Assembly (NCBI GenBank): GCA_019686135.1
Contig: JADGHL010000014.1
Coordinates: forward strand, 1-60,822
Reading direction: 5' to 3'
Length of the DNA: 60,822 nt
DNA from: Myxococcaceae bacterium
GTDB taxonomy: Bacteria; Myxococcota; Myxococcia; Myxococcales; Myxococcaceae
A program made the translations under genes and the position numbers. The notes under the pieces were generated by a model that was not told the origin of the DNA, searched no databases, and saw nothing but the letters and a program-made list of their open reading frames with translations. Shown in pieces: positions 35,226-44,810 of this stretch (its first letter is position 1; every line of letters starts with the position of its first letter).

Positions 35226-37793
35226 TTGAAGCCCGCCAATCCGCAGCCACCGGAGGCCGACGCGCTCGCCCGCTACAGGGCCAGGCGTGACGCGGAGCGG
35301 ACATCCGAACCGTTCGGAGGGTCGGGTCCACGACGGCCGGGCCTCTTCGTCGTGCACAAGCACTCGGCCACCCGGTTGCACTACGACCTGCGCCTCGAGC
35401 ACGACGGCGTGCTGCTCTCGTGGGCGGTGCCGAAGGGCCCATCGCCGGATCCGGACGAGAAGCGCTTCGCCGTGCACGTGGAGGATCACCCGGTCGAGTA
35501 CGCCGACTTCGAGGGCGTCATCCCCGCGGACAACTACGGCGCCGGCCCGTCGATCGTCTGGGACCGCGGGTACTGGGTGAACCTCCCCGGCGAGAAGCAC
35601 GGGCTCGAGCACGGCAAGCTGCTCTTCGACCTGTACGGCCACAAGCTGAAGGGGCGCTGGACGCTGGTGCGAACCAGAGCGCCGGGTGCGAGGGAGTGGC
35701 TGCTCATCAAGAAGCCGGACGCCTTCGCGCGGAAGGGGGAGGCGCAGAAGCTGCCGGAGACGTCCATCTACTCCGGGCTCGAGGTGCACGAGCTGCCGGA
35801 CCTTCCGGCGCGCCGCGAATCCCTCCGCGCCGAGCTGGAGGCGCGCCGGCTTCCGCGCGCGCGCGTCGATCCGCGCACGGTGGAGCTGATGCTGGCGGAG
35901 ACCGCGGACGCGCCGTTCTCCCGGCCGGGATGGTTGTTCGAACTCAAGTACGACGGATTCCGAATGGTCGCGGCGCGGGAGGACGGGAAGGCCACGTTGC
36001 GCTACCGCCGCGGCAACGAGGTGTCCCGCACCTTCCCGGAGCTGGCGGTGGCGGTGAAGGCGCTGGCGTACGACTGCGTCCTCGACGGCGAGCTGGTGGT
36101 GCTCGACGAGCGCGGGCTGCCCAGCTTCGGGCGGCTGCAACAGCGCACACAGCTCGAGCGCGAAGCGGACATCGCCCGGATGCAGGTGACCCACCCCGCC
36201 ACGCTGTTCGCGTTCGACCTGCTCTCGCTGGAGGGTTACGACCTCCGGGGCCTGCCGCTCCGCGAGCGGAAAGCGCTCTTGCGGCGCGTGCTGCCCGAGG
36301 TGGGGCCGATCCGCTACGTCGAACACTTCGAGGAGCGCGGCCGCGAGATGTACGAGGAGGTCCGCAAGCTGGGCCTCGAGGGCGTCATGGGCAAGCGCGC
36401 GGACGCTCCCTATAAAGGAGGACGGCGCCCGGACTGGCTCAAGGTGAAGGGCGAGTACACCGGCGAGTTCGCCGTGGTGGGCTACACGCTGCCGAAGGGC
36501 AGCCGCACCGGCCTGGGCGCGCTCGACCTCGCCGCGCGCGATGGCGAGCGGTGGATCTACGTCGGCAGCGTGGGCACCGGGTTCACCGATCGGCTGCTGC
36601 AGGGGCTGCGCGCGCGTCTCGAACCGGAGGCGATCCCGAAGCCGGTGTTCGTGGGCACGCCGACGCCGGGACGAAAGCACGTCTGGGTGAACCCTTCGCT
36701 GGTGGTGGAGGTCGCGTTCGGCGACTGGACGGCCGACGGAATGCTGCGCCACCCGAAGCTCGTGCGACTGCGCGAGGACAAGGCGCCGGAGGAGTGCCGG
36801 CTTCAGGATGCGCCCGGGCATCCAGATTCGAGAGAGCCGCCGGCGGTTCCCGAGCCCGCGCCTGCGGTCGCCCCCGCCGCGCGCGCTGACGCCAGGACCT
36901 TCACCGTCACCCACCCGGAGAAGGTCTTCTGGCCGGAGGACGGCTACACCAAGGGAGACCTCGTCGCGTACTACCGGGCCATCTCCCCGTGGTTGTTGCC
37001 GTGGCTGAAGGATCGCCCGCTGGTGCTGACGCGGTACCCGGACGGTATCCGCGGCAAGTCGTTCTTCCAGAAGGACGCGCCCGCGTTCGTGCCGGATTGG
37101 ATCCGGCGCCAGCGCATCTGGAGCGAGAGCGTGGAGCGCGACGTCGACTACTTCCTCTGCGACGACGAGGAGTCGGTCGCGTACCTCGCCAACCTCGGCA
37201 CCATCCTCCTGCACGTGTGGGCCAGCCGGGTGCAGACGCCGCAGGCGCCGGACTGGGCGAGCATCGATCTCGACCCCAAGGGCGCGCCGTTCGCGCACGT
37301 GGTCCAGGTGGCGAGGAAGATCCGCGAGATCTGCGAGGCGATCGATCTGCCCACGGTGGTGAAGACCAGCGGGTCGACCGGGCTCCACGTGTTGATTCCG
37401 CTCGGCGCGCGCTGCACCCACGCCGAGGCGCGCGGGCTCGCCGAGCTGATCAGCCGCGTGGTCGCTTCGACGCTGCCGGACATCGCAACGCTCGAGCGCG
37501 TCATCGCCGAGCGCGGCGGCCGGGTGTACCTCGACTATCTGCAGAACGGCTACGGCAAGGTGCTGGTGGCGCCCTACAGCGTGCGCCCGCTGCCCGGCGC
37601 GCCGGTGTCGATGCCGCTGAGCTGGCGTGAGGTGACGGAGAAGAACGGCCCGAAGGCGTTCAACATCAAGAACGCGGTGAGGCGCGCGGAGAAGTGGAAG
37701 GCGGATCCGCTGCTCGCGGCGCTCGGGCCGGCGCCCGACTTCGGGAAGGTGCTGGCGCGCCTGGGCGACGAGTTGCAGCGGCTGATGCGGTGA
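35226..37793 (+). CDS. ligD: Multifunctional ATP-dependent DNA ligase LigD
   Basis: 855 residues with domain order phosphoesterase, ligase, polymerase, as in Pseudomonas rather than mycobacteria. Phosphoesterase (about 38-190): FVVHKHSATRLHYDLRLEHD and a WAVPKGPS motif. Ligase (about 215-520): nucleotidyl Lys241 in ELKYDGFR, GVMGKRADAPYKGGR and WLKVKG motifs. Polymerase/primase (about 565-850): metal Asp681 and Asp683 in IDLDPKG, plus KTSGSTGLH. Start TTG 35226 with AGGAG 8 nt upstream. Works with divergent Ku in non-homologous end joining: end processing, gap filling, sealing. Confidence 0.97.
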   Translation: MKPANPQPPEADALARYRARRDAERTSEPFGGSGPRRPGLFVVHKHSATRLHYDLRLEHDGVLLSWAVPKGPSPDPDEKRFAVHVEDHPVEYADFEGVIPADNYGAGPSIVWDRGYWVNLPGEKHGLEHGKLLFDLYGHKLKGRWTLVRTRAPGAREWLLIKKPDAFARKGEAQKLPETSIYSGLEVHELPDLPARRESLRAELEARRLPRARVDPRTVELMLAETADAPFSRPGWLFELKYDGFRMVAAREDGKATLRYRRGNEVSRTFPELAVAVKALAYDCVLDGELVVLDERGLPSFGRLQQRTQLEREADIARMQVTHPATLFAFDLLSLEGYDLRGLPLRERKALLRRVLPEVGPIRYVEHFEERGREMYEEVRKLGLEGVMGKRADAPYKGGRRPDWLKVKGEYTGEFAVVGYTLPKGSRTGLGALDLAARDGERWIYVGSVGTGFTDRLLQGLRARLEPEAIPKPVFVGTPTPGRKHVWVNPSLVVEVAFGDWTADGMLRHPKLVRLREDKAPEECRLQDAPGHPDSREPPAVPEPAPAVAPAARADARTFTVTHPEKVFWPEDGYTKGDLVAYYRAISPWLLPWLKDRPLVLTRYPDGIRGKSFFQKDAPAFVPDWIRRQRIWSESVERDVDYFLCDDEESVAYLANLGTILLHVWASRVQTPQAPDWASIDLDPKGAPFAHVVQVARKIREICEAIDLPTVVKTSGSTGLHVLIPLGARCTHAEARGLAELISRVVASTLPDIATLERVIAERGGRVYLDYLQNGYGKVLVAPYSVRPLPGAPVSMPLSWREVTEKNGPKAFNIKNAVRRAEKWKADPLLAALGPAPDFGKVLARLGDELQRLMR

Positions 37794-37867
37794 AGCTTCG
37801 GGCTTCGACGGTTGTGGGAGCCGGCCTCTGGTCTTGGGGGGCGCGGCCGCTGCAGACTCGTCCGGCC

Positions 37868-38257
37868 ATGGACGCTGTCTTCCGCCTCCCCTCCGCGGTG
37901 AAGCACGACCCTGCCGTCGACACCTGGCTGCGGGCGCAGCGGGTGGATTTGCGCCCGCTGGTGGAGAAGTGGTTCCAGAGAATTCGGGCGTGCGGCGACG
38001 ACGTGCGGGAGTTGATGCACGACGGATGTCCGACGGCCTGTGTCGGCGATGCAGCGTTCGCCTACGTCGGCGCTTTCAGGGACCACGTCAACGTCGGATT
38101 CTTCTACGGCGCGCTCCTCGAAGACCCGGCCCGGTTGCTGGAGGGATCGGGCAAGCGCGGGCGCCACGTCAAACTCTGACCGGGCACCGGCATCAATGAG
38201 AATGCCCTCGCCCGACTGATCGACTCGGCCTATGCGCTTGCGAAAAGCATGAAGTGA
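37868..38257 (+). pseudogene. DUF1801 family gene interrupted by an in-frame TGA
   Basis: ATG 37868 starts a DUF1801 protein (VRELMHDGCPTACVGDAAFA, YVGAFRDHVNVGFFYGALL). It reaches GKRGRHVKL and meets TGA at 38177. The same frame then continues PGTGINENALARLIDSAYAL AKSMK to TGA 38255. In the family this position is usually Arg (HVKLRPG), so one C-to-T change (CGA to TGA) explains it. The 103-residue product before the stop lacks the last helix. Selenocysteine is unlikely: no known Sec in this family and no hairpin sought or seen nearby. Confidence 0.75.
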
Positions 38258-38475
38258 GTGGTGGGGGCCCAAACTCCGGTGGTATCTGGACTGCGGTGAG
38301 CTGAGCTGCCTCCTCGCATTTCATCGGTCCGGTTGCTCAGGCAGATCGGGCTCTCGCGGCTTTCGACGACCTCGTTCGGACGGTTCCGGGCGCGGCATCG
38401 GCGTCGTTCCGGGCGGCGCGACAGTACCGCGCTGGCACTGGTCCGATGCTCTGAGATTTGCCTGCCGGGCGCTTC

Positions 38476-41400
38476 TCAGGTGGCTGGTGCGGGCGTCGGG
38501 GCGGTGGCGCTTTCGCGCCGCCCCTCCCGGTGCTGGCGGGCGATCAGCACGTAGAGCGACGGGACCACGAAGAGGGTGAACAGCGTTCCGATCGTCATCC
38601 CGCCCACCAGCACGAAGCCGATGGAATTCCGCGCCTCCGCGCCGGGGCCGTGGACTAGGGTGAGCGGGAAGTGCCCGGCCACGGTGGCGGTGGTGGTCAT
38701 GATGATCGGCCGGAAGCGGATCCGCGCGGCCTGGCGGATCGCCTCCAGCTTCGAGAGCCCCGCGAGCTGCTGCACGTTGGCGAACTCGACCAAAAGGATT
38801 CCATTCTTGGCGATCAACCCGCAGAGAGTGACCAGCCCCACCTGCGAGTAGATGTTGACCGTGGTGGTCCAGCCCTCGGTCAGCGGGAACTGCACCTGCG
38901 GCGGGCCCTGGAACTTGAGGAACATGAAGATCAGCGCGCCGAACATGCTCAGCGGCACCGAACCGCCCAGGATCACCAGCGGGTCCCGGAAGGAATTGAA
39001 CTGCGCCGCCAGCACTAGGAAGATCAGCACCAGCGCCAGGCCCATCGCGGGGAGGAACCGCCCGGACTCTTCGCGCAGCTGCCGCGACTCGCCGGTGTAG
39101 TCGATCTGGTAGCCGGGCGGCAGCGTCCGCGCGGCGATGGTCTCCAGCAACGTGAGCGCGTCGTTCAACGACCGCGTGGGGACGCCCGAGATCTTCACCG
39201 AGTTGAGCTGCTGAAACCGGTTCAGCGTCCGCGGCTCCACCGTGGTCTTCACCGAGGCGATCGCGCTCAGCGGGATCAGCTCGCCGGTGGGCCCGCCGGG
39301 GCCGGTGAGACGCAGGCCGGGCAGCTGGGACGCCTCGAGCCGCGCCGTCCGCTCCAGCTGCGGAATCACCTTGTAGCTGCGACCGTCGAGGTTGAAGCGG
39401 TTGACGAAGTCGCCGCTCAGCATCGCGGAGAGATCGGCCCCGACCTGCTGCATGGTCAGCCCCAGCGCCGCCGCCTTGTCGCGGTCGATCACCAGCTCGT
39501 CCTTCGCTTGGTCGATCCGCACATCGACCACCGGCGGGAAAGCGAACTGTCCGCTGGCCGTGGCCTCCTGGACGATCTGGTTGGCGTAGCGCACCAGGTC
39601 CTCGTGGTCCGCGGTCGAGGAGATGACGAACTCCACCGGGAAGAGCCCGGGGCTGGGCAGCGCCGGCGGGAGGAACACCGGCGCGCGGATCCCGCTGATG
39701 GTGGCCAGCTTCGGGTTCAGCTCCTGGTCGATCTGGAAGATGTCCCGGTCGCGCTCGGTCCAGGGCTTCACCAGCATCCCGCCGAAGCCGCCGGAGGGCG
39801 TGGTGAGCTGGAAGCTGTTCATGAACTCCGGCGTCTCGGCGAAGCGCTGGTAGACCTTCTCGGTGTAGAAGCTCACCTGCTCCAGCGACGCATTGGCGGG
39901 CGCTTCGATCGCCCCGAACACCACGCCCTGGTCCTCGGTCGGCGCGAGCTCCTTCGGCGCGAAGAAGTACATCGCCGGCACCAGCAGGGTCAGGAAGATC
40001 CAGATCCCGTACACCGCTGGCCGCATCCCCAGCGTCACGTCCAGCGCGCGCAGGTAGAGCTCCCGCACCTTCTCGAACGCGCCGGTCAAATGGCGCTGGA
40101 CCCAGTTCTCCCTGGGCTCGGAGCGGATCAGCTTCGACGACATCACCGGCGACAGGGTGAGCGCCACGAAGCCGGAGACCATCACCGCGCCGGCGAGCGT
40201 GAACGCGAACTCGCGGAACAGCGCCCCGGTGAGCCCGCCCTGCAGCCCGATCGGCGTGTAGACCGCGGCGAGCGTGATGGTCATCGAGATGATCGGCCGC
40301 ACCAGCTCGCGCGCCCCGCGCAGCGCCGCGTCGAAGGGGTGCTCGCCCGTGTGCACCCGGCGCTCGACGTTCTCCACGACGACGATCGCATCGTCCACCA
40401 CGAGGCCCACGGACAGGACGATCGCCAGAAGCGTCAGCAGGTTGAGGGTGAACCCGAACAGCTGCATCAGGAACACCCCGCCGATGAGCGAGACCGGGAT
40501 CGCCACCACCGGGACGATCGACGTCCGCAGCGAGGCGAGGATGAGCGAGATGACGATGATGACGATCACGATGGTCTCGGTCAGCGTCTGCACGACCTCC
40601 TTCAGGGCGTCGTCGATGTAGGTGGTGGAGTCGAAGGCGATCTTCGCCTCCATCCCCGCGGGCAGGTCCTTCTGGATCTGCGCGAACTCCTCGCGGACGC
40701 GCTTGATGACGTCCAGCGAGTTGGCGTTGGGCAGCACCCACACGCCCATGAACACCGCCTTCTCTCCCGAGAAGCGGACGTCCTCGTCGTAGCTCTCCGC
40801 GCCGAGCACCACCTCCGCCACGTCCTCGAGGCGGACCACCGCGCCGGCCTGTTCGCGGACGATCAGCCGCTTGAACTCCTCGAGCGTGCGCAGGTCGGTA
40901 TCCGCGGTGAGGTTGGCCTGGACCAGCGCGCCTTTGGTCTGTCCCACCGCGGTGAGCGCATGGTTCGTGGAGAGCGCGGCGCGGATCTCCGAGGCGCTCA
41001 CGTTCAGCGCCGCCATCCGCTCCGGCTTCAGCCAGGCTCGGAGCGCGAAGGTCCGGCCGCCGAGGATGTCCGCCCGCTGCACGCCGTCCAGCGCGGACAG
41101 GCGCGGCTGGACGATCCGGATGAGGTAGTCGGTGACCTGGTTGTCCTCGAGGATGTCCGAGCGGAAGCTCAGGTACATCGCCGCCACCGCCGCGTCCGAC
41201 GGTTCGATGGTGATGGCGGGGATCTCCGCCTCGGGCGGCAGGTCCGCGCGCACCTGGTTCACCCGCGAGGAGATGTCCGCCAGCGCGTCCGCCGCGTTGA
41301 AGTTGAGCTTGAGGCGGACGTTGATGGTGGAGAGCCCCTGCGTGCTCTGCGACTCGATGTAGTCGATGCCGTCCGCGGCGGCGATCGCCCGCTCCAGCGG

Positions 41401-41598
41401 CGTGGTGATGAATCCGCGGACCAGATCTGCGTTGGCGCCCACGTAGACGGTGCGCACCACCACCGTGGCGCTCTCCAGCTTCGGGTACTGGCGCACGTTC
41501 AGCGTGCGGATCGCCTGCAGCCCGCCGATCACCACGATCAGGTTCACCACCACCGCCAGCACCGGGCGCTTGATGAACGTGTCGGTGAACGAGGCCAT
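38476..41598 (-). CDS. RND-family multidrug efflux transporter (AcrB/MexB-like inner-membrane pump)
   Basis: 1,040 residues, normal for the HAE1 family, with twelve expected membrane helices and two large periplasmic loops. Signs: IKRPVLAVVVNLIVVIGGLQ in helix 1, GLVVDDAIVVVENVERRVH with the proton-relay Asp pair in helix 4, and GGMTIGTLFTLFVVPSLYVL in helix 12. Proton-driven export of drugs, dyes, detergents or lipids. It starts one base after the adaptor stop (41600), so the two are co-transcribed. No outer-membrane channel gene is nearby, so a TolC-like protein encoded elsewhere is required. Confidence 0.95.
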   Translation of the reverse strand: MASFTDTFIKRPVLAVVVNLIVVIGGLQAIRTLNVRQYPKLESATVVVRTVYVGANADLVRGFITTPLERAIAAADGIDYIESQSTQGLSTINVRLKLNFNAADALADISSRVNQVRADLPPEAEIPAITIEPSDAAVAAMYLSFRSDILEDNQVTDYLIRIVQPRLSALDGVQRADILGGRTFALRAWLKPERMAALNVSASEIRAALSTNHALTAVGQTKGALVQANLTADTDLRTLEEFKRLIVREQAGAVVRLEDVAEVVLGAESYDEDVRFSGEKAVFMGVWVLPNANSLDVIKRVREEFAQIQKDLPAGMEAKIAFDSTTYIDDALKEVVQTLTETIVIVIIVISLILASLRTSIVPVVAIPVSLIGGVFLMQLFGFTLNLLTLLAIVLSVGLVVDDAIVVVENVERRVHTGEHPFDAALRGARELVRPIISMTITLAAVYTPIGLQGGLTGALFREFAFTLAGAVMVSGFVALTLSPVMSSKLIRSEPRENWVQRHLTGAFEKVRELYLRALDVTLGMRPAVYGIWIFLTLLVPAMYFFAPKELAPTEDQGVVFGAIEAPANASLEQVSFYTEKVYQRFAETPEFMNSFQLTTPSGGFGGMLVKPWTERDRDIFQIDQELNPKLATISGIRAPVFLPPALPSPGLFPVEFVISSTADHEDLVRYANQIVQEATASGQFAFPPVVDVRIDQAKDELVIDRDKAAALGLTMQQVGADLSAMLSGDFVNRFNLDGRSYKVIPQLERTARLEASQLPGLRLTGPGGPTGELIPLSAIASVKTTVEPRTLNRFQQLNSVKISGVPTRSLNDALTLLETIAARTLPPGYQIDYTGESRQLREESGRFLPAMGLALVLIFLVLAAQFNSFRDPLVILGGSVPLSMFGALIFMFLKFQGPPQVQFPLTEGWTTTVNIYSQVGLVTLCGLIAKNGILLVEFANVQQLAGLSKLEAIRQAARIRFRPIIMTTTATVAGHFPLTLVHGPGAEARNSIGFVLVGGMTIGTLFTLFVVPSLYVLIARQHREGRRESATAPTPAPAT

Positions 41599-41599
41599 C

Positions 41600-42808
41600 T
41601 CAGCGGTTCTCCGGCGTCGGGTGCAGCTTCGGCTTCGGCTGCGGCGACTCGTCGATCACCACCGGCGCGTTGTTGCGCAGCTTGAAGGCTCCCGCGCTCA
41701 CGACGCGGACGCCCGCCTTCAGCCCCTGCAGCACCGCCACGAAGTCCCCGCGCGGCGGCCCGAGCCGGACGAACTGCTGCCGCGCGATGAAGACCTGCCG
41801 GCCGTCGGGCGTTCGGTCCAGCCCCGGCGTCCCGGGCTTCTTCTCCTCGATCACGAACACCGAGTCGCCGTAGGGCGCGTGGACGACCGCCGTCGCCGGG
41901 ATGACCACCGCCGTCAACTTCTGCGGCATGACCAGCGTCACCTCCACGAACGTCCCCGGCTTGAGCGCGCTCCGCGTGTTCGACAGCCCCTCCACCCGTG
42001 CTCGGAGCCCGAGGTTGCGCGTGGTGGGATTGACCGTGGGCGCGGTGGCCACCACCTCACCCGCGAGCGTCCGTTCGGGCGCGGCGCGCAGGGTGACGCG
42101 CACCGGCGTGCCGGGCGCGACCTTCGCCGCGTCCTCCTGCGGCAGCGAGAAGTCGACGAAGCCGCCGCCCACCGCGTCCAGCACCGTGATGCGCGTGCCC
42201 ACATTCAGCACCTGCCCCACGCTGACCTCGCGGATCCCCAGGCGGCCGGCGAACGGCGCGCGGATCGTCTTCTTGTCCACCTGCGCCTCCAGCGACGAGA
42301 CCTCGCCCTGCGCTGCGGTGAACTCCGAGGTCGCCTGGTCCAGCGCCGCGCGGGAGATGGCCCCGGCGCTCATCAGCCGCCGCGAACGCTCGAGCGTGAC
42401 CTTCGCGAGATCGCGCCGCGCCCGGGCGGCCTTCAGCTGCGAGCGCTCCATGTCCGCGTCCAGCTCCACCAGCAGCGCGCCCGCCTTCACCTCTGCGCCC
42501 GAGTTGAAGGCGATCCGCTTCACCGTGCCGGCGACCTCGTTGCGGATCTCCACGGTCTGTGGGCTGGAGACGGTGCCCACCGCCTGGAGCGTGCGCTCCC
42601 AGGTCTGCTCCTGCGCCACCGCCACGCCCACCGCCTCCGGCGGCGGCCCCGCCTGCTCCATCTGCGCGCCGAAGGCCATCAGGTGGCTGATCTGCAGGAA
42701 CTTGATCCCCGCCAGCGCCACCACCACCAGCAGCACGCCGACGATCGCCACGAGGTAATGGAGCACGCGGCGGCGACGACCGCTTCGGTGGGGGAAGGTG
42801 CTGGACAC
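41600..42808 (-). CDS. RND efflux periplasmic adaptor (membrane fusion protein)
   Basis: 402 residues. One N-terminal membrane helix (residues 16-37), then the adaptor pattern: barrel-sandwich half motif VEIRNEVAGTVKRIAFNSGA, a coiled-coil hairpin (LKAARARRDLAKVTLERSRR), and the second half motif TIRAPFAGRLGIREVSVGQV. It links the inner-membrane pump to the outer-membrane channel. Start at GTG 42808 with GAGG 7 nt upstream. First gene of the two-gene pump operon; divergent from the PilZ gene, 139 bp away. Confidence 0.95.
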   Translation of the reverse strand: MSSTFPHRSGRRRRVLHYLVAIVGVLLVVVALAGIKFLQISHLMAFGAQMEQAGPPPEAVGVAVAQEQTWERTLQAVGTVSSPQTVEIRNEVAGTVKRIAFNSGAEVKAGALLVELDADMERSQLKAARARRDLAKVTLERSRRLMSAGAISRAALDQATSEFTAAQGEVSSLEAQVDKKTIRAPFAGRLGIREVSVGQVLNVGTRITVLDAVGGGFVDFSLPQEDAAKVAPGTPVRVTLRAAPERTLAGEVVATAPTVNPTTRNLGLRARVEGLSNTRSALKPGTFVEVTLVMPQKLTAVVIPATAVVHAPYGDSVFVIEEKKPGTPGLDRTPDGRQVFIARQQFVRLGPPRGDFVAVLQGLKAGVRVVSAGAFKLRNNAPVVIDESPQPKPKLHPTPENR

Positions 42809-42947
42809 AGGGGTCCTCTGGGAGGACCGAAGCTAGGTGCGGAAAGCGACGCCGGGACCCGGGACCGCGGTCGGAACGAAGCGTCGTCCGGCCTCCATCG
42901 ACGCGGGCTTGCGCGGGGCGGACCCGCTGCGCACCTTGCCGCGGAGA

Positions 42948-43247
42948 ATGTCGAACAAGCGCGCCCTCCCCCGCACCCGCCGCCGGCTCCGGATCGAATT
43001 CGCCGGCACTCCAGCGTTCACGGTCGACGTGTCGCCGGGCGGCTTCTGCACCGAGGCGATGCGGGTGCTGCCACCGGGCAGCCCGGTGAGCGGGCGGATC
43101 CGCGTCCACGGACGCGACGTCGAGTTCCACGGCGTGGTCGCCTGGGCGAAGCCGGGCGATCCACGGCTGCAGCTCCGCGGGCGGATGGGCGTCAAGCTCT
43201 CGCATCCGGCGGCGCCGTACCTCGAGCTGTTCGGTCCGCCGGCGTGA
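42948..43247 (+). CDS. PilZ-domain protein
   Basis: 99 residues, nearly all one PilZ domain. Both cyclic-di-GMP contact motifs are present: an Arg motif (RTRRRLRIEF) and VDVSPGGF, matching D/NxSxxG. Myxobacterial PilZ proteins of this size are small effectors in motility, exopolysaccharide or transcription control. ATG 42948 was chosen because the frame upstream is Arg-rich without domain features; GGAG lies just before. Convergent with the M16 gene. Confidence 0.85.
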   Translation: MSNKRALPRTRRRLRIEFAGTPAFTVDVSPGGFCTEAMRVLPPGSPVSGRIRVHGRDVEFHGVVAWAKPGDPRLQLRGRMGVKLSHPAAPYLELFGPPA

Positions 43248-43253
43248 ACGCGC

Positions 43254-44810
43254 CTACTTCTTCGCGGCCGGCGCAGCGCCCTTCGGCGGCTGCCGGACGA
43301 CGAGCTCGCCCAGACCGAGCGGCTGGACCTGCTTCGTCACCAGATCCGGATCGCCGACCAGCACCACATCCAGCAGGACGGGGTTGAAGTACTTCTCCGC
43401 CACCTGCTGCACCTGCGCGGAGGTGGCGGCCTCCAGCTTCGTCACCAGCTGCTGGTAGTGGTCGAGCGCCTTGTCCTCCCAGTACAGCCCGGCGGCAGCG
43501 CGCGTCAGATCCTCCACGGTGGCGAAGGATCCGGGCAGCGACTGGATCAACCCCTCGCGCGCGGCGGAGAGCTCGTCGTCCGTGATGGGCCGGACCTGCA
43601 GTCCCTTGAGCTCCTCGAGGAACACCTGCAGCGCGGGCCCGGTCACGTCCGCGCGCACCTTCGACGAGGCCACCAGCGGCCCCTCGCCGCGCCGCGGGTC
43701 GACGTAGGCGTAAGCGCCGTACGAGTACCCCTTCGCCTCGCGGAGGTTCATGTTCAGCCGGCTGCCGAAGAAGCCGCCGAAGATGGTGGAGGCCAGCTGC
43801 AGCGCGGGCTCGTCCGGGTGCCCGGAGGGGATCGCCACCCGGCCCATCGCCACGATGGTCTGCACCAGCCCGGCCTTGGGGACGAGGACCAACTGCCGCG
43901 TGGCGTCCGGCTGCACAGCGGGCGGCACCGGCGGTCGCGCGGCCTTCCCCTTCCATTTGCCGAAGTACTTCGCCGCCCACTGCTTCGCCTGGTCGAGCGT
44001 CACGTCGCCGGTCACCACCAGCGCCGCGCCCTTCGGCCCGGACCACTTCGCCCAGAAGTCCCTCGCGTCCTTCAAGGTCAGCGCGCTCACGCTCTCCGGC
44101 GTGCCGGAGCCGATCTGCCCATAGGGATGGTTCGTTCCGTACAGCTCCTGCGCGAACGCCCACTGCGCAAGCCAAGTCGGATCGCCCGCGAGCTGCGCGA
44201 GCGTGTCGAGCATCTGTTTCTTCTTCAGCTCGAAGCCAGCCTGCTTCATCTGCGGGTGGAGCGCGATGTCCGAGAGCAGCTCGAGCGCCCGCGGCGCGTT
44301 GCGTGTCAGGACCCGCGTCCCCACCAGCGCACCGTCGGCCCGGGTCTGCGTGTACGGCTGACCGCCGAGATCGCTGAAGGCCTCCTCGAGGGCGATCGCA
44401 TCACGCTTGCCGGCGCCCTCGAGCAACAGCCGATAGGTGAGGTCCGCCAGCCCCGCCTTGCCCTCCGGATCCTGCGCCGTGCCTGCGCTGAAGGCGACGG
44501 CGAGTGAGACCAGGGGAAGATCGTGCCGTTCGCTCACCAGCACGGTGAGGCCGTTGGGGAGCACCGCCTTCTGGAAGGTCGGGATGACGAGCTCGGGCGA
44601 CGGACCGGGCTTCGGAGGCTGGGCGCGCCAGGGCTCGATGTCCGTGGGCGGTTGCGCGGTCTTCGCCTCGGCCGGAGCGGGCTTCGCCGCTGGCTCGACC
44701 TTCTGCTCCGGTTCGGCCGGCTTCTGCTGCTCGGCGGTGGTGGCGCAGGCACAGAGCGCCAGGACCGCGGCGACGAGCGCACGGCGCAGGGAGGTGTCGG
44801 TGCGATTCAC
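43254..44810 (-). CDS. M16-family metallopeptidase-like lipoprotein, non-catalytic subunit
   Basis: 518 residues. Lipoprotein-like signal (LCAC, Cys22), then an Ala/Pro/Lys linker and two M16 domains. The zinc motif HxxEH is replaced (GLADLTYRLLLEGAG), so this is the inactive partner in a heterodimer, like the mitochondrial alpha-MPP. C-terminal M16 features remain: GGFFGSRLNMNLREAKGYSY and YGAYAYVDPRRG. ATG 44810 overlaps the stop of the active subunit (ATGA), which suggests equal production. Likely in the envelope, degrading peptides together with its partner. Confidence 0.92.
   Translation of the reverse strand: MNRTDTSLRRALVAAVLALCACATTAEQQKPAEPEQKVEPAAKPAPAEAKTAQPPTDIEPWRAQPPKPGPSPELVIPTFQKAVLPNGLTVLVSERHDLPLVSLAVAFSAGTAQDPEGKAGLADLTYRLLLEGAGKRDAIALEEAFSDLGGQPYTQTRADGALVGTRVLTRNAPRALELLSDIALHPQMKQAGFELKKKQMLDTLAQLAGDPTWLAQWAFAQELYGTNHPYGQIGSGTPESVSALTLKDARDFWAKWSGPKGAALVVTGDVTLDQAKQWAAKYFGKWKGKAARPPVPPAVQPDATRQLVLVPKAGLVQTIVAMGRVAIPSGHPDEPALQLASTIFGGFFGSRLNMNLREAKGYSYGAYAYVDPRRGEGPLVASSKVRADVTGPALQVFLEELKGLQVRPITDDELSAAREGLIQSLPGSFATVEDLTRAAAGLYWEDKALDHYQQLVTKLEAATSAQVQQVAEKYFNPVLLDVVLVGDPDLVTKQVQPLGLGELVVRQPPKGAAPAAKK

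Noticed and set aside
34299-37421. A 1,040-codon open frame on the minus strand continuing upstream of ku over ligD
   Set aside because: Only the last 303 residues have Ku features; the rest is the antisense of ligD and is Arg/His-rich, as expected for a shadow frame in GC-rich DNA.
38150-38257. Selenocysteine at the in-frame TGA of the DUF1801 gene
   Set aside because: The family has Arg here, the enzyme class has no known Sec, and one C-to-T change explains it.
38321-40741. An 806-codon minus-strand frame overlapping the RND pump in another frame
   Set aside because: The pump frame has full family features; the alternative is low complexity.
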